A stretch of DNA of 64,000 bases from RGIG464 sp045599585 (GTDB lineage: Bacteria; Myxococcota_A; Bradymonadia; UBA4248). The notes under the pieces were generated by a model that had not been told where the DNA came from, did no database searches, and saw only the letters and a program-made list of their open reading frames with translations. Both the position numbers and the translations under genes were made by a program. The stretch spans positions 1 through 64,000 of the forward strand of contig JAZRWH010000085.1 in assembly GCA_045599585.1 (NCBI GenBank). The letters are read 5' to 3'. This document shows, in pieces, positions 36,088 to 43,286 of the stretch (positions are counted from its first letter, which is position 1; each line of letters begins with the position of its first letter).

Positions 36088-36540
36088 TTAATTCTTCGCT
36101 ATACCATTACTCTCTAAACATTTTTTCTTGTCTAAATATATTTTTTGACAATCAGAGTATTTGCCAAAAGCTTTCGTAACACAAGCCTCATCAAATGGAG
36201 CACAACCATGCATCGTCGTGTTAAACAATTGACCTAATTGATCGCAAGGAACTCTGGACAGACACTGATAATACATCCCCATATCAACTTGACATTTCAG
36301 CATAGCCTGACTGTTCGCAAATTGATACATTTCAGCCCGTTGACACCTATCTGATGATGTAGCAATAGGACACGAAGCCAATTGCCTGCCACACGACTGA
36401 ATATGATCACAGTATGATTCCAATGTATGAATAACTCGAGGGTCTAGACTTTCTTCCGACGTAGAATCTTTCCCACACCCAGAAACAAAAAATAACAGCA
36501 AACCCAACATCAACAAAAGTGATAATAATCGAATTTTCAT
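36088..36540 (-). CDS. Small Cys-rich lipoprotein
   Basis: A 150-residue lipoprotein starting at ATG 36540 (MKIRLLSLLL), with GGAG 9 bases upstream; the in-frame ATG at 36570 would add ten residues before the signal peptide. Lipobox VSGC (Cys22). Cysteines occur as CDHIQSC, CLSRVPC and CAPFDEACV, matching its downstream neighbour 73 bp away. The two probably form one operon. Function unknown. Confidence 0.8.
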   Translation of the reverse strand: MKIRLLSLLLMLGLLLFFVSGCGKDSTSEESLDPRVIHTLESYCDHIQSCGRQLASCPIATSSDRCQRAEMYQFANSQAMLKCQVDMGMYYQCLSRVPCDQLGQLFNTTMHGCAPFDEACVTKAFGKYSDCQKIYLDKKKCLESNGIAKN

Positions 36541-36824
36541 GCGTGCTCCAAAAGAATCCATACACTGCATTTGAACTCAGTGCTCATCATACATATTTTG
36601 TTTTGTGAGTAATGTATTGCAATGAGTCCACTCCCAAGATCACAACACCAACTCCTCCCCCCAAAACTCAATTTTCTTGAGTCATAATCTATGCCTCAAG
36701 TACTCGCACTAAATAACGCAAACAGCCAAGACTTAAAACCTAAATATCAAAAAATACATGACAAACAGAAACATAACGACGACACAAGTACATACACTTA
36801 CACAAATCACCCCAACATCTTTGG

Positions 36825-36889
36825 TCGTGCGTATTGGCTTTGCCAATAGCACGACGCCCGCGCGTATTGGCTTTGCCAATAGCACGGGC
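36825..36889 (-). repeat. Two bulged hairpins (class B), reverse
   Basis: At 36825-36854 TCGTGC-G-TATTGGC, TTT loop, GCCAATA-GCACGA, and at 36856-36889 the same inner part with outer arm GCCCGCGC/GCACGGGC. They lie between divergent genes. The rest of 36541-37009 shows no gene. Confidence 0.88.
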
Positions 36890-37009
36890 TCACATACATC
36901 CCCCAAATCAAACACCTCCCTAACAGCCAACGCCTGCGAAAAGGTGCGATCGATGCTTGCGCACATGTAGGTTTAGCGATATTTTGGACATGGCCTGCGT
37001 TCGGCGGCC

Positions 37010-38392
37010 ATGCATGACTCTTCTTTTGGTGTCCACGATATGAATGATTTCTTTTCTCAGCTGGTTTTCGGGTTTTCTGTCAAAGACATATCCATCGTCC
37101 TGCTTTTTTGCCTCCTCGGACACATTTTCAATAAGCTGACGCTATGGGCAATCAACCATTGGATCAGACGTGCCGAAGCGCGCCTTGAACAACAACAGTT
37201 GATCGAAGACCAGATTTCCAAAGAAGAAAAACAACATCAAAACGTTGCTCAAACGCCTCAAACCAATGACCAACCCCAACAGCCCCACGATGCTGTTGAT
37301 CCAAATGCTGATTTGCCCAAATCATCCAAGATTTTTGCAAATGGTATTATTAAAACAATAAGCAATTTACAATCAGAAATTCTAAAATCACTCAAAAAAC
37401 CACTTAATATCTTTTGGCTCACGGTTGGAAGTAGCATCGGACTTTATATCATTGATATTCCTGAGCCATTGACAGATTTTTTCAGTTATATATTTCTTGC
37501 TCTTAAATCAATTGGAATTTGGTGTGTCATATGGTTTCTGCTTAATATTACAAACGATGTTGTCATGCCACGTGCAAAACAACGCGCCAAAGCTTCTGAA
37601 ACGCCCATCGACGAAGTGCTCTACCCGATGCTCATTACACTCTTTAAATGGGCTGTCGTCGCAACCGGTATTCTAACGATCTTCCAAGAATTCGGTTACA
37701 AACTCTCTACGCTCATTGCTGGTCTCGGACTCGGCGGCGCTGCAATCGCACTCGCTGCAAAAGATACCATCGCAAATATATTCGGCTCCGTCGTCATTCT
37801 ACTCGACCACCCTTTCGTGTTGGGGGATTGGGTCACCATTAATGGCTGTGAAGGCAATATTGCCGAAATTCATCTCCGTACAACAAAAATCAAAACGTTC
37901 GATGATACGATCGTTTCTATTCCAAACTCCATCCTTACCAACACACAAATCGATACCCGAGGTAAATATAAAGCCAAAATGGATTGCAGTTTCGGCGTTT
38001 ATTATTCTACTACGCCGGAACAAATCGAAACAATCGTCGAAAAAATAGAAAACTATATCAATGCTCAAGCAATTGGTCCCAACCGAATCTACGAACCCAA
38101 GCACTACGTCTATTTTAGCGGATTTGGCGAGTCTTCACTTAATATTACAGTCGTAGCGTATACACACGAAACAAGTTATAAAGAACACGTCAAACTCAAA
38201 CATAAGTTTTTGCTCGAAATTATACGTATTGTCAACGAAGTGGGCACTGGCTTTGCCTTCCCAACGCGTACGCTCGATATGCCACAAACCCCCATACGCG
38301 TCGAACTGGAAACACCTGCACAACCCTCTGCCTTCAAATTACCGACAGAAACAGAAAAACTTACACTCAACAAAGACCCATCCGGCGTTTAG
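37010..38392 (+). CDS. MscS-family mechanosensitive ion channel
   Basis: A membrane channel opening under osmotic down-shock. Up to 460 residues: an N-terminal membrane segment (DISIVLLFCLLGHIFN), a charged cytoplasmic loop to about 115, three further hydrophobic segments, then the MscS pore helix GLGLGGAAIALAAKDTIANIFG and the beta domain VLGDWVTINGCEGNIAEIHLRTTKIKTF, with IPNSILTN. The C-terminal alpha/beta part ends in a proline-rich tail. The start is uncertain: ATG 37010 or ATG 37040 (MNDFFSQL), neither with a clear ribosome site. It is convergent with the VIT/vWA gene through a shared terminator. Confidence 0.93.
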   Translation: MHDSSFGVHDMNDFFSQLVFGFSVKDISIVLLFCLLGHIFNKLTLWAINHWIRRAEARLEQQQLIEDQISKEEKQHQNVAQTPQTNDQPQQPHDAVDPNADLPKSSKIFANGIIKTISNLQSEILKSLKKPLNIFWLTVGSSIGLYIIDIPEPLTDFFSYIFLALKSIGIWCVIWFLLNITNDVVMPRAKQRAKASETPIDEVLYPMLITLFKWAVVATGILTIFQEFGYKLSTLIAGLGLGGAAIALAAKDTIANIFGSVVILLDHPFVLGDWVTINGCEGNIAEIHLRTTKIKTFDDTIVSIPNSILTNTQIDTRGKYKAKMDCSFGVYYSTTPEQIETIVEKIENYINAQAIGPNRIYEPKHYVYFSGFGESSLNITVVAYTHETSYKEHVKLKHKFLLEIIRIVNEVGTGFAFPTRTLDMPQTPIRVELETPAQPSAFKLPTETEKLTLNKDPSGV

Positions 38393-38413
38393 AACATCAT
38401 AGCGTGGTCTTAC

Positions 38414-38446
38414 AAAAAAGGCGGCAATATTTTATTGCCGCCTTTC
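38414..38446. terminator. Bidirectional terminator between the MscS and VIT/vWA genes
   Basis: AAAGGCGGCAATA paired with TATTGCCGCCTTT, with A-tract before and T-rich sequence after, between converging genes. Confidence 0.92.
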
Positions 38447-38469
38447 ACTTTACGGGATCAACCCCAATC

Positions 38470-41400
38470 TTATTTGACTTCGATCACGCCAATCGCGTGT
38501 TTGTCTTTTGCCTTCTCTAAACGAAGACTCATCGTTTGACTCGCTTCATTTGGACGTCCCCAATTCGTGAAAACCGTCGCTGTCACCGTCGTCGGCCCGG
38601 TTAGTTTTTGCTGATGAGACGCATAGTAATTCGATAAAACAGAGTATTTGCCCGACGGCGCCTTTTTATGCAGATACTCTTCAGGACCATATCCTGTTGT
38701 CACATCATAACTTAAGTAGCCGCCTGACGCGGATTTTTTGTTTTGATAAAATACCTCTTCGCCACTGGGTTCCAACACGTGAAGATCAATATCCGTGTCA
38801 TCCGTGTCCCACATCAAAACAATGCGAAGATCAAGATCGAATTTGCTAAGATATTTTTTATCCACTTCTGGAATGACTGGTTTTTTAGCCGACCACTTCT
38901 GTTTCGCACACCAATCCACAAAGATATTAAACTCTTCAAGCGCAACAACCGCCGTATGAATTGCATCGCGGCGTTCACACGGACTAAACGCTGCATGATG
39001 ATAGCATTCGAGTGCTTTTTCTGCATAAGTGCATTTGTTTGCATCATCCTCCGCAGCTGCTTTTGAAGCGAGTGTAAAGGTCAAAGCCAGATCACGCCAG
39101 GAAACTGCTTCGTCTGGGCGAATCGTTTTAACGATGTTTAAAACAGACAAGGCGTATTCGTAAGCCCCAGCTTCACGTAGACGCCAGGCAAATACACGCA
39201 GAAGCGATACATCGTCGAGTTTGAGCTCTGCCAGATTTGACAAAATTCTCAAAGCCGTATCGAATTTTCCAAGTCCAAAAAAGAAATTTGCACAATCTAA
39301 ATAAAAACTTGGACTTAAAGCATACGACGAACGCTGTTTTAGATAGGCTTTATAAGCTGCATCGTCCGCATGGAAGATCTTACAAGCATCTTTGATTGCC
39401 TGAAGATAAGGTGTATCGGGATCCCAAGCTTTGATCGATACAGAGACTGACGCTGACGTTGTCTCCTGAACACTCTGACATACCTCAGAAGCCCCATCAC
39501 TAGGTACTTCACACGCGCACGCATCACAACAATCTTCCTCTACAGAACAAGAAATGGTTGGCGCTGGCATTGGGGAGGCTACTGGTGCAGCAGGAGTCAT
39601 GGGCATGGACATGGTGGCATTGGGACGCGCAACAGCACCACCGAAGGCACTGGCACTACCAACCGGCTGACAGCCCATTTCCATATTCACACGAGCCCTA
39701 GCTCTTTCATCAGATCTATCCATCCCCACAGCCGAACGAACTGCATTGACAGCTCCCTCAACAAGTCCACCAACTGCATTGCCAAACTGTTCAAACAAAC
39801 CGCTCTTAGGCGTTTTCCTTTCAGGAATAGGTGACGCATACCAGTCTAATCGCTCTTTCCAAGCATTCAATAAACTGTTTTCCCAGTGCTTCTCTGTTAT
39901 TGAAGCGGCTAATCTTTTGTCTTTATTCTGACTTACCCAAGCCTGATAATGCGGATTAGACTTTGGCGGTTCGATATTATACTGCACCCACTGATCTAAG
40001 CGTTCAAACACAATCATGCTCGATACAGGGCTAACGATCGAAAAATGTCTACCAAGCGCCAACAACTCTTCGCGCACCTCTCGATCATCTGAATTAGGCG
40101 ACAATGCAGCAATACGCTGTGCTGCCCACGCTGTTGCTAGCGTATTTCCCGAAGCTGCAACACTCTGATCAAGATCAAAAGTGTAATTTCTTCCATCAGA
40201 TAAGATCAATGCACAGGTTGTTTTCGCAGAACTCAGACGCCCCAAAACGGTTATGCGACCAAGTACGGGCTCTCCGATGCCTTCGACGTTTTGTAAATTC
40301 CCATTAACAGCAGCGACGACGATGGGGGCGTAAAGAATTTGCTGAAGCGCATCCTCGGCGCTGAGAATATCAAGATCGATAAGGCGACCCGCACCGATCC
40401 GCTTTAATACAGGCGTGTTGCGCTTGACACCACTAACGACAACGGCAACGTTTTCTGTCCCAAGATCTGGTACATAGTGCGTCTGTGGATACTTCGCCAG
40501 CGTATCAAAACCATCTGAGAAAAACAGCGTTATGCCCTCAAATGGCCCCACAGGAAGATTGCAATATTGCGTTGCACCGTCATAAATAACACGATCTACT
40601 GCTTCCAACAGTGATTTGCGCGATGTATAGAGCTTGGTCGATTCAACTGTATTACAGAATACAATCAATTCATAAGAAGCACTTTCAGGTAATTGTTCTA
40701 ATAACAAACGCGCCTTTGCAATATCTGAAGCCTGTCTGCTTCCAGAGGCATCCCAATAGATACGCCACGCATTCGCTACAACCGACGCTCGAGGTTGCGC
40801 TGATGCAGCTTTAATGCTCGCACAAAAATAACGATCACCGTCAAACGCTTCCACCGAAACAATACGCTCAGGAAGTTCTGGAATCCCAATCAGAAGATGA
40901 TCCGATCCCTGAACTTCGGTTTCGTGAGCTTCCACACGCCATACAGCATGCGACTGTGTAAAACGCTTATCTCCCAGTCCACCGATCGTCGGTACACCAG
41001 CCCCCGCGATATCAACTTCAACGCACACATCGCGCTTAGCTAACTTTTCACTAGGCATTGGAAGCCACAACGCTGCACTTCCGTCTGCATCAAAGCTTAG
41101 CGAAGTAATATATTCTAAACGTATTCGCCTGTGACCATGTGCAGGAATGGGATAGATACGCGTACGATAAATATTACCACTCACCTGCTCCACAAGCCCT
41201 GGATCGGCTCCGCGCTTCACTTCGCTTTCAAAAGCAATACGCGCTTTTTCCTTTTCTACGATGCAGCCTTCCGTCATTACGCCATCAATATCGATCGCAT
41301 ATCCACAAACAACACCGCTTTCCGGAAGAGGAAACTCAAGCTCACCCTCAAAAGTTCTGCCATTCTGATTTACAATTGTAAATTCTGTAATAACTCTTGC

Positions 41401-41541
41401 AAAACTCCCCTTAACACGCGCTTCAACAGCGTATTCCCCAATTTGAGGCGCTGTCTCTTCTACTCGAATATCGGCAACGTTCACCCTAAAAATGGATACA
41501 ATCTCAAGCCCATTTGGCTCTACTGACTCTCGTTCTGCCAT
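38470..41541 (-). CDS. VIT and vWA domain protein with C-terminal DUF2135
   Basis: A 1023-residue protein. Residues 10-150 form a VIT (inter-alpha-trypsin inhibitor-like) domain with GELEFPLPESGVVCGYAIDI and KEKARIAFE. Then comes a vWA fold with a MIDAS-like DASGS near residue 263. After about 560 lies a glycine/alanine/proline-rich stretch with CSVEEDCCDACAC, then a helical TPR-like part (FFGLGKFDTALRILSNLAEL). The last 120 residues are a DUF2135 domain (LMWDTDDTDIDLHVLEPSGEE). This order resembles YfaP/YfbK-like proteins. No signal peptide is seen, so the location is unclear. AAGGAG precedes the ATG. It probably mediates metal-dependent protein contacts. Confidence 0.9.
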   Translation of the reverse strand: MAERESVEPNGLEIVSIFRVNVADIRVEETAPQIGEYAVEARVKGSFARVITEFTIVNQNGRTFEGELEFPLPESGVVCGYAIDIDGVMTEGCIVEKEKARIAFESEVKRGADPGLVEQVSGNIYRTRIYPIPAHGHRRIRLEYITSLSFDADGSAALWLPMPSEKLAKRDVCVEVDIAGAGVPTIGGLGDKRFTQSHAVWRVEAHETEVQGSDHLLIGIPELPERIVSVEAFDGDRYFCASIKAASAQPRASVVANAWRIYWDASGSRQASDIAKARLLLEQLPESASYELIVFCNTVESTKLYTSRKSLLEAVDRVIYDGATQYCNLPVGPFEGITLFFSDGFDTLAKYPQTHYVPDLGTENVAVVVSGVKRNTPVLKRIGAGRLIDLDILSAEDALQQILYAPIVVAAVNGNLQNVEGIGEPVLGRITVLGRLSSAKTTCALILSDGRNYTFDLDQSVAASGNTLATAWAAQRIAALSPNSDDREVREELLALGRHFSIVSPVSSMIVFERLDQWVQYNIEPPKSNPHYQAWVSQNKDKRLAASITEKHWENSLLNAWKERLDWYASPIPERKTPKSGLFEQFGNAVGGLVEGAVNAVRSAVGMDRSDERARARVNMEMGCQPVGSASAFGGAVARPNATMSMPMTPAAPVASPMPAPTISCSVEEDCCDACACEVPSDGASEVCQSVQETTSASVSVSIKAWDPDTPYLQAIKDACKIFHADDAAYKAYLKQRSSYALSPSFYLDCANFFFGLGKFDTALRILSNLAELKLDDVSLLRVFAWRLREAGAYEYALSVLNIVKTIRPDEAVSWRDLALTFTLASKAAAEDDANKCTYAEKALECYHHAAFSPCERRDAIHTAVVALEEFNIFVDWCAKQKWSAKKPVIPEVDKKYLSKFDLDLRIVLMWDTDDTDIDLHVLEPSGEEVFYQNKKSASGGYLSYDVTTGYGPEEYLHKKAPSGKYSVLSNYYASHQQKLTGPTTVTATVFTNWGRPNEASQTMSLRLEKAKDKHAIGVIEVK

Positions 41542-41694
41542 GTTCTAGCTCCTTTTGTATGAGGATCGCTCGTATCTATTAAGTTAGCCCTGGCTGAAGG
41601 CTCTCCCCTATATGCCTAATACGATTTGATCTTGTCAATTTCTATCTACTGGCATCTTTAATACTTATAAATTCTTTTTTTTAATTTCTAAATT

Positions 41695-41840
41695 AACATT
41701 CATTTAACGAAGTGAGTTCTGCACGCGCGGGGATTCCAAAGGGGCGTCCGCCGGACAGAATGAGAATAAGAAAAGTATAAAATTCTGTAACGCGCATTTC
41801 GTTACAGTTAATGAGAATATGTTGTGGGACAGCAGTGATC
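41695..41840 (+). repeat. Dispersed repeat family C, copy 3
   Basis: It matches copies 1 and 4 from GAACGAAGTGAG through CTGTAACG/CGTTACAG to TGTTGTGGGACAGC. Relative to copy 1 it has lost about 28 nt between two CGTCCGC direct repeats, removing half of the large hairpin, as expected from slippage. It ends at the left inverted repeat around the 41998-42756 gene. Confidence 0.82.
41825..41839 (+). repeat. Left inverted repeat flanking the 41998-42756 gene
   Basis: GTGGGACAGCAGTGA, a perfect 15-bp inverse match to 42801-42815. Related motifs occur at 35348, 35505, 43266, 60905 and 60949. Confidence 0.8.
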
Positions 41841-41997
41841 AGTTGTATTGAGTTTATTTTAATGACCATAGCTATTTCAAGTTGTATTTCTGACATTGCC
41901 CTAGCAAAACAAATCATTGAATCAATAGCTCGCTTTCGTGTAGATAAGAAAGTAATTCCGCTTCTTAGAAGCGCTTTCATACTTCTTGGAGTTCGTT

Positions 41998-42756
41998 ATG
42001 AGCCAAAAAACAGAATCTCAATTTCTTCACAATCTTTCAAAAAAATTAATGACGCTCACCAGCTTTAAAGATGCTGTTAATCGAAACGAATGGTTCCAAA
42101 GTTCACTCTTGGATGACAACTTCGTCCGAGAAATGATGGATTTCGCAGAAATAGGCAACGGCTTCTACTCTCAAGCTGATATTAAGACATGGCGACGTAT
42201 TTTCTCTAAACTCGTCCTCTTGAACGACGGCATCATCCACACAGAAATCGAAATGGATATCCTCGGCAAAATCAATTATTGTCTCCAAAGATATTCTAAC
42301 CTCTTAAAACCACGTTATTATGATAGAGACAATTATATCGATTATTCCATCTCGGCTCAAAATCAATCGGATATCCGACACGATGAATCCGATGGCAACA
42401 ATCATATTTGGTTCGTTCGCTACGGCAACCGACACACCGTCGACCCCACCGATTTCGCTAATCAAGCACAATTTAATTTAGCCAACGGAGCGCTTGCTTT
42501 TAACATCTCCTCCTATTTCGAGATCGCTGACTTCGAAAGCCTCATCGCTGAAGCTGGTTTCAGAATTTATACAGATCCTAACCCAAATCTCGATCTTGGC
42601 CCAAATCCTGCCGCAAACATCAATAATTATCCGCGTTGGGTCGAAATTAATACGCTTGATGACATCATCCAACTCGCGCCCGCAATCATTTATTGTTATA
42701 AAAAACGTCTCTCTGACTTCGCTAAAATACTTACAAACGCAGCTAACGCTATTTGA
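41998..42756 (+). CDS. Unknown protein between perfect inverted repeats
   Basis: A 252-residue protein I do not recognise. I chose ATG 41998 (MSQKTES) because GGAG lies 8 bases upstream. It is rich in Asn, Asp and aromatic residues, with NEWFQSSLLDDNFVREMMDF, RYGNRHTVDPTDFANQAQF and YPRWVEINTLDDIIQLAPAIIYCYKKR; mostly helical, soluble, with no signal peptide. Codon use is more AT-rich than in its neighbours, which hints at transfer. It lies alone between 15-bp inverted repeats 991 bp apart and between two direct copies of repeat family C. It is therefore likely the cargo of a small mobile or cassette-like unit. No transposase motif is seen in it. Confidence 0.72.
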   Translation: MSQKTESQFLHNLSKKLMTLTSFKDAVNRNEWFQSSLLDDNFVREMMDFAEIGNGFYSQADIKTWRRIFSKLVLLNDGIIHTEIEMDILGKINYCLQRYSNLLKPRYYDRDNYIDYSISAQNQSDIRHDESDGNNHIWFVRYGNRHTVDPTDFANQAQFNLANGALAFNISSYFEIADFESLIAEAGFRIYTDPNPNLDLGPNPAANINNYPRWVEINTLDDIIQLAPAIIYCYKKRLSDFAKILTNAANAI

Positions 42757-42800
42757 TAATATGCAGGGGAAAATACTCCCCCCCAAGATTTACAACGTCC

Positions 42801-42815
42801 TCACTGCTGTCCCAC
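42801..42815 (-). repeat. Right inverted repeat flanking the 41998-42756 gene
   Basis: TCACTGCTGTCCCAC, the exact reverse complement of 41825-41839. The next 26 bases (tail TAGAATACTCTGATAA) recur at 60920-60945, so the conserved end is about 40 bp. Confidence 0.8.
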
Positions 42816-42958
42816 GAAATTTTCCTAGAATACTCTGATAACTCTACAGTAGCTTTGTTTTATCGATATAGAGTCGTTTCTAAGAATGAAAAAGACTTAA
42901 GCATACTGTTAAATCGCCTGCGTCGCGAAGACGAAGGCAAGCAGCGAGCGCACCAGAC

Positions 42959-43280
42959 GAGCGGGCGCGCATGTTGAAGACGAAGTCAAGTTCGCGCCCG
43001 CCAAGGAACTTTTATTTTTTGAGAGCGTTTGAATACAGTTCGAGAAAACAACGAAAATCCTTGAGGGCGCAGCCATTAGGCTGTAACCGAAAGGATTGAG
43101 GAAGGTGACGAAGAAATATGTCAAACGCTCTCAAAAGAATGCGGGATTCCAAAGGAGCATCCTCAATACGACGCTCCTTTGGGCCGTCCGCAGGACAGAA
43201 TGAAAATAAGAAAAGTATAAATTTCTGTAACGAGCGCATTTCGTTACAGTTAATGAGAATATGTTGTGGGACAGCCGTGC
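42959..43280 (+). repeat. Dispersed repeat family C, copy 4 (longest), with nested hairpins
   Basis: Hairpins in order: GCGGGCGCG/CGCGCCCGC (42959-43001), then a 16-bp perfect pair at 43017-43032 and 43121-43136 (TTTTGAGAGCGTTTGA) enclosing AATCCTT/AAGGATT and GCAGCC-ATTA-GGCTG. Then come CCAAAGGAGC/GCTCCTTTGG and CTGTAACG/CGTTACAG. It ends TGTTGTGGGACAGCCGTG at 43279, 8 bases from the neighbouring gene's stop codon. Confidence 0.8.
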
Positions 43281-43286
43281 AACGTC

